Positions 25,801-40,800 of a stretch of DNA of 64,000 nt are shown piece after piece. The stretch lies in NCBI RefSeq assembly GCF_003254395.2, contig NC_037640.1, positions 2,629,501-2,693,500 on the forward strand. Direction: 5' to 3'. Under the pieces are notes generated by a model. The model was not told the origin of the DNA. It ran no database searches and saw only the letters and a program-made list of their open reading frames with translations. The DNA is from Apis mellifera (lineage: Eukaryota > Arthropoda > Insecta > Hymenoptera > Apidae). Both the position numbers and the translations under genes were made by a program. Numbering within the stretch: position 1 is the first letter of the stretch; each line of letters starts with the position of its first letter.

Positions 25801-28800
25801 ATATAAAATTAGCTTATTAAGAATCTTCAAATACTGAATCCTGATTACATAAAATTAAAAACTTTCTATAAGGGGATCGATTAAAAGTTGAAACGTTAAA
25901 TTTTAACAAAAAAAATCCTTACCATCTCGCTTCGAGGGTAGAGCGAGTTCAGATACAAGGCGTTCCTCCACCAGAATTTCTCGCAGGTGAAGTGGTCGAT
26001 GGCCGCTGGCGTGAATACCGACCTTGGCACTCTGTGCTTCATGACAATCTCGTTTATCCCCAGGACAAAGAGGTAGGCCGGTGTCAATCTTGATAAAATC
26101 GAAACGAGGTCAGTGTATACGTCACGTATCGTTTTTTTTTTTTATGCTCGACTTGATCAATCGATGCTCGTCCGCCATTTCGATCGAGAGGAAGGAAATT
26201 TTCCATTTCTTTTTCTTTTTTTTACCTGATAAATCTGTAGAGGATCATGATGACAAATTTGGTGAAGCACGTCCTCCAAAATTTGTCCTCGCTGGTTTTC
26301 AAGCTTCCGGAAGATCGATAGAAGAGAATCGTAACTAACAATCCGCTGAAATGGTTAGAATTTGAATGGAAAGTTAAGTTAAGTGAAATTTGTTTAAGTA
26401 TATTAATTATTTCAAAATGCAAGGATGAAATAATAATTTAATCTATTTATAAAATCTGATGCAAATTTGTTCGTTAAAAATTATTTTTAACACGTGTCTA
26501 TTTGTTTTGTCGAGCAAAAATCAATGATTTGGAACAAATGAGAATTTAAGAGAAAATTTTCTAGGAAAAAACGTTCTACATTCCTTTCCATTCTTTCCAC
26601 TTTCATTTCCCTTAATTGCGAAACGAGGATCCTTATCATTGTCTTACCTAATGAAGAAGAATGTATCTACGGAGAAGGTGGCATTGCTAATTGTTTGGAA
26701 CATAAAATTTCGCTCTGTCACTGTACGCAGCGTTTTGTTCTCTGTAAATTGCATTAAACAAAGATATATATATATAATCTTGTTGATATAATCATTGGAA
26801 ATTTAATTTAATAGAAGGAAGATTCAATGCTCTAAAATACTACAATTTTATCAAATTTCAAAATTTAAATAAAAATTTGTCATTGACAACGGATTGACAC
26901 AATTTCTAATAGAAAAATATAAAAAGAAATTATTAGCATCGATAGTCGATAAAGACAGAGACAAAGGATGGAGGACCTGTCTCTTTTCCTTTTCCTCATA
27001 TTTTATGTTTGCCTTAGAATCTCTACAATCCTTCAAAATCCTATCTTACGAATATATATCAACATTCTATGCAACATGGAAAATATGCAAAGCGTATTAT
27101 TTCACGTATATCCTCGTATTTGCATATGAAAATATACATTTATTTAAACGTAGATTCAAAATGATCAGGCTTGAACGTAAACAGGATTTCATACAATCAT
27201 CGTGACGTTGCCTCTGTGAAAGGGCAACAACTTTACCAGCGATGGAAAAAACTTGAAGATAGGTATGCACCATGACCACCCATCCCAATGAAAACACTCG
27301 TAATCCGTGCAAACAAGTGAGACTGTCTCTCGCGGCAGGTTCGGTGCTAATAATCTTGCCCCCGTTCCTGATGGGATTGAACGCCGTCAGACACGTGATC
27401 CAGAAGCCTGGAAACGCGGCGGAAAAATATCGCATAAACGAGAGAATTAGAGATATAAGAATAAAAACGTATTTTATTCGTTCGTGTTTTACCCTTTTTG
27501 CTCTTTTTCGAGTGGTCAGGCAAATCTTTTTGCAAGCTTTTCCCCTTCTCGATCAACTCCTCCCCGTTCTCTTGAACCACTCCGTGATCCTGGTTCAAAT
27601 TCTTATTCGAAAAATTGCTCAGTCTCTCGTTGTTGTTCGACACGCTCAACGACTCCGCGTCCTTGTCGCTTGGCGTCGCTTTGTACTCGTAGATGGCAGC
27701 ACACAGCATTAGAAACAGTATCGCGCCACCGATCCCCCTGGAAAAGAAAACGGGCAGGAACAGGTGTTTGGCGCGGTGAACGTTGAGGGGAAAAACTGAA
27801 GAACTTGTTATTAGATGGTTTTGAAAGAATTGCAACGAATCTTTTTTTTTTTCTCTGGTTATTTTAACGGGATAATGCTTTTCGCGTACACGTGTTTTAA
27901 AATTATACCGAGAGAGTAAGGTATTAAAACGTAAAATTAATGGCAGCTACTGCTAAAACGCTTTTAAATCATAAGAGAGTAGCGGAAGACTTTTCACGGC
28001 ATATATCTTCCATCCTTTCTTTTTTTCCCTGCAACATTTCATTGCTTGCTATGATCAATTTTTACTAACAATTTTTTTTAATATTCCATGATTGAATAAT
28101 TTGGAAGAATACAATATTATAAATCATTAAAATTATATTTTATGTATTTTCACCTAGATTTTAAAATACGTAATAAATAAAATAGATATTCTGTATATCT
28201 AGTAACATTGATAGTTTTTGTTTAGGGGAAAAAGTATTTATTTCTCGAGAAACGTTGAGGATCTATTTTTTACCTAACATTCTTACATATGAAGAACGAA
28301 TTCGTTGCATAACCTAAGATTTATAATCGAGTTCATCGCGCTCTATCGATGTAATAATTCAGATTTTCTTTAACCACTTTAAACGTTAAAACGCATTGTT
28401 CGTTTACCTTTCGAGAGAAAGTGGATAATAAATAATGCTCTTCCTTCTCGTTTATTTTTTTTTTCTTTTTCAATTTCCTTGACGAGCAACAAAGGCTCGA
28501 AAAAAAGAAAAGAAAAGTAAAGAGGAAGTCTCGCCTCGAGGAAAATAATTCCAGTAAGTGAAAATATTTATTTTACTTTTGGAAAAAAAGAAAAAAAAAA
28601 TTTTCGATCTCCAATTTGAATGCACCCTAATTAATTCCGCTTGGGACAAACGGGATATAAAGTTCGTCGTTCCTGTTACGCTAATGGACTCTTAAACGCG
28701 AATTCGCTGGGGAAGAATAAAATGGTGGACGAGTTTTTCCATCTTGTTTTAATGCAGATTTATTCTGTTCTATTTTTATATACCGATCTAGGAAGAAATA

Positions 28801-31800
28801 TGTATATATTGGAACAATATTTCACGCTGCAAAAATTGTTTAATTCTAATTTTGAGTTAATGGATTTGAAGAGAAAAAAATTTCTCTTTAACAATTCCAA
28901 TATCTAACTTAACTTTTCTAGATAAAAAAGTACTTATTCCTTGAATAAGAACGAATGAAAGAAGAACGTTTCTTTGTTTAAATAATTGATTATCAACAAG
29001 AACCAATAACATTTCCCAGTTCAAAGTACACTCTCGACTTTTGTATTTTCTCATCACGAGAATAGATACTTTCAGAAAGTACTCCATTTCCAATCTAACC
29101 TTGCATATATTTATTATTAATATTTTAATTATTCACATCAAACTTTAGATCAAACTCTATATATATATATACACATATTATGAATGCAGAATGGATGGAA
29201 ACTGGTATGATAAAACTTCTCAGATTTAAATTGCGCCATTTGCATTTCTCGTTTGCATTTATTTATCCCCAACTATTATTTATTTTTTTCGAAAAACTCA
29301 CGGTGTACTTTTGATCATTCGATTGAATCGAAGAAGGAAAAAAAGACACAAAAAAGTGGAATATTACCGTGAAAGTTTAAAGCCACGGAGTGTAGCTGTG
29401 TCGAATCCAGTTGCGAACTTCTCGTTTACTGCTACGTTGCTTGCTCACAAGAGGGTTTCGTCGTCGCCTCTGGCTTTAAGATCGCCAATCTTAACCCAAT
29501 CTTTAACTGTCCAAGTCCTTCGTGACTGTAAACTTGTGCTTTCGGTGCAAATTTTCAATTTAGCCGCAAATTGTGCACCGTGCAAAAGGACAACTTTCGA
29601 ACTCGAGAAGCCAAATGGAGAGAGAGGGGTAAGTTTTCATTTCTTTCCAATTCTTCAAAATTCAATCAATCAAGCAGATCGTGATTTTTTATGACTTTGT
29701 GTATATACATATTTTTTCTTAGAGTACAGAGAAAAAATTGATTTGATGACACGTTCTTTTATTTTAAAATAATGTTCTTTATATTTTAAAAATATTCAAC
29801 CGGTTTTTTGTTTTATTTGTATCTTTTTTTTTTTCCTTCGATGTAAATAGAATTCTGATAATATCGGATTATCGGATGCGTCCAATGTGACGATGAAATT
29901 TATTAATAAAAGGAACGTATATTACGATAAAATTTTCAAATTTTTCCGGTTCGTTAAAAATTGAAGAGGAAGAAAGGAGAAAACGAATATTATTTGTCAT
30001 TTTCTATCACTCTTTCTTCTTCTAAGAAAGAAATAAAGTGCAGAGTGCACTTTTGAAACTAATTATATTCGCATAAAATAGAGATTACAATTCTTTTTCC
30101 ATATATGATTATTGTCACAAGATAATGACAATAATATGGATTATGCATGCCAAATCATTGAAATTCTATTTGCAATTAAAAAACGAAACACAGTGATTCA
30201 TTATTCATCGCGTTTATTTATTTCGATTTCACGTGATTAAATTAAAATTAAGTTCCCACGATTGTACATCTCCATTGCAAATTTGTTCGATCTTTTTAAA
30301 GTAAATTACAGAAACACCGATATCTATATTTTTTTCTCGATCTTCCGATCCTTGGAGATTGATCCACGAAGATTCACGAAATTGGGAAATTTATCGATGG
30401 AATTTAGAAAGTTGTACGATAAATTTTATTTCTATAAAAAAAAAATATTCACAAACTTAATAAAAACTATCATATTACAACAACTATATATATATATATA
30501 TATATTTATCACATTCGAGAAAAATATTAATCTTTCATTCGAATGCTAAATCGAATAATAACTAAATTTCCATAATCCATTCAACTTACGATCCTTACCC
30601 CTCTTTTTATTAGAAAAAAACGTTATCGAACAATATATAACGGAGAAAGAAAAAAAGAAAAAGAAAGAAATCGGCCCATTTCCGACAGGAAATATTCACT
30701 TTCACGAGTGCAAATGCTTTTCCACGAAATCTTGCGCAATAGAATTCAAGGATAGGGGCGTTCGTAGCAATCACAATGCACACCTGCACGCGAATTCTAA
30801 ATTCGAAATTCCGAAACCGGAACAAGCGCCAGCACTGGAATCCGGACAAAGTGGCCGGATTCGAGTGCTTCCAATCACGGTGAACGCGACATAAACACCG
30901 CCTCCCCCCTCGCGTCCATTCATCCGCAAGTGCAATGCCCGTTGCATAATTGCCGCGAACCGGTTCGATCTCTCGATAGATTCATCGGGAACAAGAGGGA
31001 GAGAGAGAGAGAGAGAGATATAGGGAGAGGCTTAGAAATCGTTCCACGAAAGAGGTCGAGAGATTTGTATTTTAAAATTTTAAATTATCTCTCCTCTTTT
31101 TTTTTAAATTACAATAAACAAATTTAAATTATCTCTTTCTCAACTCTTTTAAATTATCTCCCTCTTTTTTTTAAATTATAATAAACCGTTCATAATTTTT
31201 CTTGTAAATCGTTTGATCGAAATTCACGATACTTTTAATTCTCCATATCTAATTTTACAATTGCAACATTATTCTTAAAAAAAAAAGGAATTAATCATTC
31301 GACTTTAATAAATTATAATTCCAATCTCAGTAGCCTTGACCTTAAAGATCGAACGACGATCTTAAATCGGGTCATAAGATTGTGACTCGCCTTGCACAAA
31401 ACGAGTCGTGTTGCGTCACGATTAATATGCATCGCGTGCAAGGACGTGGTGCAAATTCCTATTTATAGGTCGCATTGTAGATTAAACGCCAAAGCGATTC
31501 GCGCTTCGCAATTAGGGGTTGCTTTGGCGGCAATTTCGACGAGGTGTAATCGTTCTCCAACTCCGCCCAAATTAAGATCAAACTTTTACTTTAGTTTTTA
31601 AAATGGGAGCTTTCTCCATTTACGCGATCCTCTCGTTCTTCGTTTCGTTTTGCATAGTTTTATCGAGAGCCTATAGGCCAAGTTGTTGGCATGCCGTGGA
31701 GGAGGCGCCGTGGAATCTATCAAAGTTCATCGTACCTTGCGGCCTATGAAATTTGAAAGAATTCCACGAATGTTGGTATTCCTACCTTCGTGTATTTTTT

Positions 31801-34800
31801 TCTATTTTTTTATTCGTTACAATTTGCACGAAGAGAGATTTATTTATTCTCTCTCTTTCGAGGAATAATTGTACATATTTCTCAGTAATTAATTTATTAA
31901 AGAGATGAAAATCAATCTCTGAAAATGTTTAAAGAATAACTTTCATCTTCGATCTTTCTATTACTTGTTGTAAAAAATTGTGAAAAATTGAAACACATCA
32001 ATTTTTCGTTTCAACTCCCCTCAAAGGGATTTCTCCACGGTCAATCGAGAAATCATTTCTCGAATTCTTCTGTTCATCCCCTAGGCTAGCTAAATATTTA
32101 TGTTTCATCTCGTTTACCAAGCTTTTCCTCGTTCAAAATCTCCTCCTTTTTTGGTGTTTGTTTTATCGAGCATTAATTACCCTCGTGTGTACAAAATTTC
32201 AACGACAAAATTATCGGATCCCTTGGCAAATTTCACCAGGAAAAATCATTGAACGAAAGTTAAGCATCGTTCGTGTATATGTATATACATATAAACGTGC
32301 ATTTAGTGGTCGAGACAGCTGCATGTTGCATTGCATAATTTACGATCCAGTGGCTTGGCAAAAACCATCCTAGCATCACCACGCGTATAAATTATGGATA
32401 TCTAGTTGTGCAATAATCCGCTTGAAACATTCTTTTTTTTTCCCCTTCTTCTTCTTCTTCTTTTTTCCTTATCTTTTGTCAAGACTCGTGACACTGTATA
32501 CGATTTTATCCAGACAAATCGAGCAGAAAAAGCAAGTATATATATCTCCTTTTCTCCCGTTCGTCGAACTTAATACGATTTTTTCCCCGTTTTTTTTTTT
32601 CTTTGCACGAAAAATACGGTTTTGAAAAGACTCGACGAGATGTCAATTTTCTCTCGAAAAGAAATCGAGAGAATCGTTATCAAAAAATATTCTCCATCTG
32701 GACGATATCATCATCGATTGGATATTTCGAAAGGGAAGAAAGTTAACGAGAGAATGCTGGATTAAATACGTGTTTACGATTAAAAATGTATATGGAGATT
32801 TTTTCTTAAAGCGTTCGAAAGTTATACGGTTATATAAGTAGTATCCTTTTTAAGGAATATAGAAAAACAGAAATAAGATATTGTCTTTTTTTCTTTTGGC
32901 CAATTATTTATTCGAGAGAAAAAAATTCGTGAGAAATTATACGATTTTATAGATACTTTATGATATTGTAAATTATATATTCAAAGAATACTTTTATTCC
33001 ACTTTTTGTCGTTTTATTATTTTGCAAAGAAATTATTTCAACATTTATCATTCCATATTCAACGGTTATGCTAATTTCGATTTTTATCGCAAAGTATGAA
33101 GATATAATACGTCTTCTTGTAATCTTCCTATAATTATAAAATATTAATTAAAATAATGAAACGTTTCATAAATAAATTAATTGAAAAGAATTTTAAAATT
33201 TATTAGCAAAACATCTTTCAAAATTTATTATTTATTTTATTTGCAGTAATTATTCGTCCTTTTCGCTTATTAATTTCATTTCAAATAACCAATCCTCTGC
33301 GTATATCTCAATTCCGCAATCAAGATTGCGGAAATAATTCGAAAATAGCTTAAGATAAGTTCGTTGAAACCAAGATATTCGAATAAATGAAATGGATGGA
33401 AAAGAAATAAACTACAAATTTTTCAAAAAAATATATATCACGAACCGTTAAACTTAAAAAAATTACATTTATCCATTCGAAAATAAAAACAATTCTATTT
33501 CCTGGTTACAATTAATTATATTAATTACACATCCTACAAATAATAATAATAAAGATTTTGCAGATATTCGTCGTCTAATCGAACGAGGAAAAGCAAAGTC
33601 TCGTTACGTAACCCATTTATTAGAAACGTAGCAATGTTAAACTGGCCACGCCAGTTAGTGAATCTTAACACGTGAATTACAGCTGCTTCGTCCTTATTCA
33701 CGCGAAGTGAATGTAACCGTTGCGCAAATCCCGGCCGCGTAAGAAACTCCCTGTGTGTTTATTCGTATATATATTATAGATTTTTCCACGCAATATCAAT
33801 ATACTCATTGTAATTCATTAATTAAGCGGTGACAAACCGAGAGGTTTAAACAGGTTTCTTTCTGTGAACTTTAACATGATTATTGCGTAATTTGACCACG
33901 AAAAGTGGTAGCGCGGAGAGAAAAAAGTATGAAAGAAAGAAAGAAAGGAAAAAAAAAAATCTCGTCGAAGCGTGAAAAGAAGGGGAGGGGGAAAAAAAAA
34001 GTAGTCGTAAAGAAGTACTTCTCGTTGAACTTTTTTACGAGTTCAACTGTCCCCACCGAGTTTTTTTAATTGCAGGAGAGACATTTGCGCGCTTACGTAA
34101 ACTCGCCGGATGTTTTTTTTTTTTTTCTTTCTTTCTTTCCTTCCATCGATTGCGCGTAGGTCATACGCGTATATAACACAATAAAAAGTGCACTTTAATT
34201 TCTGATTCTTAATTCAATAGTTGAATTGCAAGCTGTTTATCGTGGCCCCCCTTCGACTTTTTAATTAATTAAAAAGGTATTAAAAGTGTTTTTTTATTTT
34301 AAAGGTTTCTCAGGTATATTCGGAACTTTCTCAAAGATTTTTTTTGAATTGATTGGAATATGTAGATCCTCGCTTTCTATTTATTCAGAAAGAATTTTGA
34401 TCGGTTTGTTTTTGTGGACTTGATTTAACGATATCTACGAATATCGTATTAATATTTATGTGCTGTATATTTTTTTTAATTAGTTGCAAAATATTTTATG
34501 CACACCACGCATCAATATTTCTTTATTTTTATATATTCGTAAAGTTCAAGATTCGACATTAACTCGTATTATATTTCAATGTTAATTAACGTTGATTGAT
34601 TTTCCAAAAGAATTCCAAGAAGAAGCAGTCCTAATATCGATGAAAAATAAACACCAGATTGTGTGTATTTGTCAAATAATGATCATCAAGTTTAAAAGTT
34701 TCTTCCGAAGTTTGTAACTAAGAAATCCAGATTCCACGGATTTTCTTATGATGAAGTTAATTTGAGTAGAGTTAAAGAGAGGTAAATTATTCCAGAAAAA

Positions 34801-37800
34801 TAAAAAAGAGAGAGAGAGAGAAATGGAAAATAAGATTAAATTCCACTTTCTCGAGCAAACTTTTAAATAATAATAATTGTAAAATGTACAACTTGTTAAA
34901 ACGTATATAAAATTTTAACGATGGATAATCGAATTCTTGGAATTGGTCGAGTTCTTCTAGCGATTCCGATGGCCGTAAAAAAAGGAAAGGAAAATTGATG
35001 AAACGAAAGCTGACATTTTTCTTAATAAATAATAAAAAAAAAGAAAAAAAAAAAAAAGAAAAATATCCATCTTTCACCGTATAATATAAAACTTGTCTCG
35101 CATAAAATTTTAATCGAAATTTTAATCGCGAAGAGAAGAAAAGGAGGAGGGAGTAAAAGGAGGTTGAATCCTTTCGAAATCGTGTTCTTAATCAATCCGT
35201 CGTGTCGTGGAGAAGGGGAAAAAAAAAAAAATAATTCACGACGCCACCCATGTTGCGTTAAATCGTCGAATGCAAGAGAAAGACAGACACGAAAAATTGC
35301 CCGCCGATTTACCGCGATGACTCGTATACAATACAATTTTTCGAATCGAAGAGAAATCATTTTTTGCACTACTTACGAAAGGACGTAGAACTTGGGATCG
35401 CGCCAAAGCGTGTAATTGCTCGAAGGCACTGGTCTCACTGCAACGATGTGAATCTTTGGCCCGTACGATCGATAAGTTAGGTTACCTTCTCGCTCGACGC
35501 GGTCCGCGTTCGCTCTCAGCATCGAGGTCAGGGATGTTTGGTTGCACGTAGCCGGTAGGCAAAGGCCCAAAAATACTTGTCGTGTCTGAAAAATAAAATA
35601 AAATCTTCTTGGTCTTCGATGTCTTCGAGGAAAATTGGGGAGAAAGAAAGAAAAAAAAAGAGAGAGAGAAGTGCGAGCGGAGGGCACGTCTTAATTAAAT
35701 TTGAGAGGTTAGATCGTTGGATAAATAGATTGCAAAGAGGATTCAATTTCAAGATTAATTAAACTTTTATTCCCTTCCTTTCCTCTCAGAGTTTACCTTG
35801 TGCCGCGATTTTCAAACTGTTAAAGAGTTCAACGAGCTTTTAAAATTCAATTTCTTTCAAGGTTTCTCCACTTTCTTTTTCATCATATTGGCCTGTTTCT
35901 GCTACTTTCCTTTTTCCGCGCCACCATTTTGCCACCCACACCGGCAACCGTAGAAAAGCTTTACGGCGCGGTTCGAAACTTGGCTGACGTGCACGATGCA
36001 ATAACGAAACTAAAGTAAAAATATAAAAATACGCAAGATGGTAAACTTTTTATTATTCTTTTTTTTTTTTCCCCCCTTTCTCTTTAAAGTAATCCTCGAA
36101 GAATTCGATGTATCTAAAATTGGAATCGTGTTTAATTAATCTTGTCTTTGGATTATTATTTATCTTCCAATTTCAATTTTAATTATAAAAAAGAATCTGC
36201 TGATATTGAAACAAGAAAGGAAAGAAAGGGATGATTAAATATCAAATAATAACTTTCTTTTTTCATCTAAATGTAAATAAATTATTATTATTCCCTAATT
36301 GAAAAAAAAAATCCAAGATGACTTCTTCATTATATTCTTCATTTCTTGAAAACATTAAAAATCGATTAAACTTTTTATATTTTATATATTTCAATTTTAT
36401 TTCCATCTTCCTTTTCTCTCCGTTTCATAAAATGGATTTTTAAATTTCCAAGCAAACTTTTTCCACTCTCGACTTTTGTCACGAGTTTTTACAGGATTTG
36501 TAAGACAATCGTCTTAAACTGTTGCAATTTTCGTAGATTTTTTCCATCGAATCGAAACGTTGCCTAGCTTTGAATAACTTTCAAATATTCGATATCCACG
36601 CTGTATACGATTCTCTGTCTTGATTAACTTTCGTTCACGAACGTGATGCAGTAACAAAGTAAAATTACTGCTGGAAACAAGGGAGTTGTTTTCGCTTATA
36701 ATCCGATCAAGCTAGCTCTTCGTAGGAAGAAAATTTTCAAAGTATTGAGAGCGCAATGAAATCATCGAGAGTTTCAACTGTGTCAAGCAAGCAAATTGAC
36801 TCAACATTTGTGAATTTTTTTCGTAGAAACAGAGTAAGCTTTTCTGACGATCCACAAAGTCTTGTCAGTGGCTTCGTTCTATTTTTGATGTAAAAATATA
36901 AGGTGTGAGAAATGGTGCACGAAGATTTATATAATGTGGTATAGCAAAATATAAGGGTTATAAATAAAAAGGATTAAATTTTTGGTTTCATATGAAATTT
37001 TTTTTTCAATGTAAATTTCTGTCTTGACAGAAGATAGAGTGAAATTTTAAATATTATATGTTAATATATAATAAAGAGTATTTTCAAGCAAAATTTTATT
37101 AAAAAGATGAAAAAGTGATGAAAATTTTAAGGTAGATTTAAAGAGATTTTCTTTGGGGGTGGAGAAAAATGTACGTAACACATAAACTTTAATTAAAATC
37201 AGGATTTTCTGGATGAATTTCTTTCTGATGTATTAAAAATTTTGTAATTTTGCACACAAATATATTTGTGTATTCCTATTTAAAGATATATTTTTAGGGC
37301 GTGAGGATGATGATAAATTCTTTACACTTGTAAATTCACTTCAATTAATCAGTATTATATAAATTAATGAATAATTCTTCTCGTTGGAAATCCTTATTTG
37401 ATTTCCAAAGACTAATTAAAACCTGGATTATTAATTAATTAAAAAAATTTGATATTTGCTATTTGAATATCTTATATGCAGATGAACAGTATTGTTGTTT
37501 TCTTAATGATTAGAATAAATAAAAAAATAATTTTATGACAAACTTTTAAATCTTTTCTCATACAAATACATTTTTCTTCCAGCAATGAACAAGATATCCT
37601 GATAACAAGTCTTAAAAAGGATTAAAATCAGGATAAAATTTTTTAATTTAAATATATCAATTTGTTTTTTTAAGAACTTTTGCCTGGAATTTACTTTAAC
37701 AATATTTTAAACATTGTTATATTTATACAATTTCATTTTATCATATATTTCTTCATAAGAATAATCACTGGAGAATGATACAACTTAAACCTCCACCTAT

Positions 37801-40800
37801 TTGATCCAAAAAAAAATTAAATATTCCAACGAAGAATGAGGAATACTTACAGACAATTCGAGTTCCTTGGGCAATGTTAAATACATCCTGGCCACGTGAA
37901 ATTTCAATGGGTAAGGCGGTGCATCGTCGAGTTCCCGGTGAATTTTGTTATTGGTGGCGTTCAACTCCTTGCAGAGGGTGCTCGAGCCGAGCCAGAACCC
38001 GTTTCCAAAATGGAATTGCGACGGGTAACGGCCACTTGCGTCGAACACTGAGAAAAACAAAATTTCCTTAGAAATAAAAAGGAAACGATAAACAATACTT
38101 TCGAAAGATCTCTCGAATTTTCAAGGCAACGTCAATGTTAACGGAGTCGAAAGAATCCATATTTTACATCAATTCGTAAGAAACAATATTTTCTCCAGCC
38201 TTTTCCACGAGGCTTCGAAATTTACACGAGGCTTCGCGCATTCCAACTTTCCAGGATTAAATTACGTGATCGTGCTTGGAAGGTTCATTGTCAATTACGT
38301 AAAGCCGGCTTGTGGCCGCACGGTAAGTAGAGAAAGTGCGGCTATCTGCCGGCTCGTGAGAGCCATCAGTGAAAACGCGAACGCAATTTTCGCATGAATC
38401 TTGAATCATTTGGTCCGATTAATTATTTTCCACTTGGTTATTTCCAGTTGGACATAATATATAAATACAGACCATTCAATGCGTCTATCTCGCGTTCTTC
38501 ACGTAAGAAAGAATGTGTACAGTACAGTATTTATGATAAATTTATATCACAATATGTATAAACAGAAATACCTTCTCTCCCTTCCATTCCATTCATCTCT
38601 GCTATCCACGGTTTCAATAGATGGTTTGAATAAAATAAAATTAAATATTGACCGAAATAAATAATTTATGATATTTCCAATCACAATACAAGCAATTCCA
38701 TAACGTTACACGTGTGTAATTGCGTATCCATTGTATTTCGTATATATTACTATTACTATTTAAAATTTAAGAAGAAGAAGAAGAAGAAGAAGAAAAAAGC
38801 GTAAAAGAGAGGATAATTGCAAGCGACAATTATTAAGCGTATTGCTTAGCCGAGTTTATCGATGCTTGACGCGTCGCGCGCGAGAAAAACGATCGGTGCT
38901 GTTGCACAGCACACTTTCGAAACGGTGCACAGGCGACACAGGTTAACTCGGTTCGGATCAATGTACCAGGCAAACGTACTCCGCGCAGAGATTACGCGTC
39001 ACGTAACAAGTTGCGCATCTGTGTGATATATACTCCTTTGTGGCCGATACTCAATCTACGCTCGAAGAAGTAATTTCCTTTGAAAATTGACGTTTCTCAA
39101 TTGCGTCTCCGGCCTGCTGGTATTTTCTCTATTTCACGTTTATTATTGCATAATTTTTTTCTTTTTTTTTTTTTTTTTAAATACCTCTCCCCTAGTAATT
39201 TCTGGACATTGTTGCTCGGACAAGGAAGGAGAGAGAACGATAATAAAATTTTCGTATTCGATTATATTTACGATTACTTGTGCCATTTCGAAGATACTCG
39301 ATATATTCGCGGTATTTTTTTTATATAAAATTCTAAGCTTTCATTATCCAATATTTATCTCTCTCTCTCTCTTATCTTTTCTTATTGTAAATCGCTTCGC
39401 TTTAATGAACAAATGTAACAAATTTCGATATTGTTGTTTATAAATGTTAATAAAATATGTTGTTTCTATTTCAATTGAAATGATTCCTCAAAACGAAAAA
39501 TTTGAAATCGATCTTGAATTCGGGTCTTAATGGAATCTTATGAAAGGCAATTTTTATTACGAATAAAAAAAAAATATTTTCTTCCATGTTTTGTTCCGCT
39601 CTAGTTGGCCCTACAACAACCATTCCTCATACTTTAATTTCAATTTTCAAGTATAACGTTTTGTGCGTTTCGTGAGACCAGAGGCGGGTTAAATATTTTA
39701 TACCAGCTGTTATTTTTCGGGTATAAAAATCAGCTACGAGTGGAAACTCGTATTTGATTAACCTGAATCAAGCCAATGTTAAATTAAGAAGGCATCGCAC
39801 AAGAATTTCTGTTAATGTTCTGTTTAATTTTTTATCAATCCAGTTAACAAAAAAATTCAAGCTTTGTAATCGATTCGATATAATTTTTTGATCGACTGAA
39901 TTTACTCGAAGTTACGAAATTATTTAAAATCTCATTAAACTGATCGAAGAGAGAAAAACTGGGCAAAACTCTCGTTAGGCAACTCTCTGATTGGCCAACC
40001 GAGCAAGTTGATAAAATAACAATTACATATAAGCCGGTCGTGCAAACTATAAAATGTATAATTTGAAATTGATTAACTCGGTTGGTCATCCATTAAATGT
40101 TGCAAAACGTGATCGAACGATCAAAAGTTGTTTAAACTTGTTCGACGTGGACGAGCATTTAAAGTTAATTAACCCAGTTAGTCAAGCAAAAGTTGCCTAA
40201 TATAAAGTTGTGGTTTAGAGAGCGATTTTGAATAAAACCGAATTCTGCGTATAATTTTTCCCAATTATCATTCATTATGATACCACTCACAAACTCTTTT
40301 CCTTCTTCCTTTCTTCTCAAAGTTTAAAACCTCTAAAGAATTATAAAAAGTATGGAAAAGATTTCTCGATACAAAAATTAAAGAACGATTAAATTTTTCA
40401 ATTTGTTGTTGAAAACATGAATTTCCTTCGTTTAATCAAAATAGTTTTTTATCAATAAAAATTATAAATAATAATATTTCTCTATCCTAATATAATACTA
40501 TAATATTCTTTAAGTATCGCAACACGGTTTAATGTTATGATGAAACTAAATAAACATATCCTTCTTTTAGAATTCATTACGAGAGGACTAAATCAATCCT
40601 GGCTAATTAAAAACAGACGTAGATGCTCTCCTGGAAAAGGGAGCGATGTCAAAGGGCATTTACGTGGTGGTCCAGAAATGGACGTATCCGGAGACGCGGC
40701 CACGATTGCGGTTTGGCGGCGATCGAATATCGATTGCGCCGATTTTCAAAGTGACCGACGGTCGGTAACTCCGGAAGCAATCGCCCGGAAAGTCGTAGGA

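Larger units (their letters stand above)
27738..35376 (-). other. intron 3 of the NRF-6-like gene (7.6 kb)
   Basis: GTAAGT donor at 35376 and CCAG acceptor before 27737. It holds GC-richer islands at about 29380-29640, 30690-30990 and 31380-31560, the 33312 inverted repeat, and several microsatellites. No nested gene is supported. Confidence 0.85.

Noticed and set aside
27272..27712. 146-codon plus-strand frame
   Set aside because: It is the shadow of exons 4 and 5 of the NRF-6-like gene on the opposite strand.
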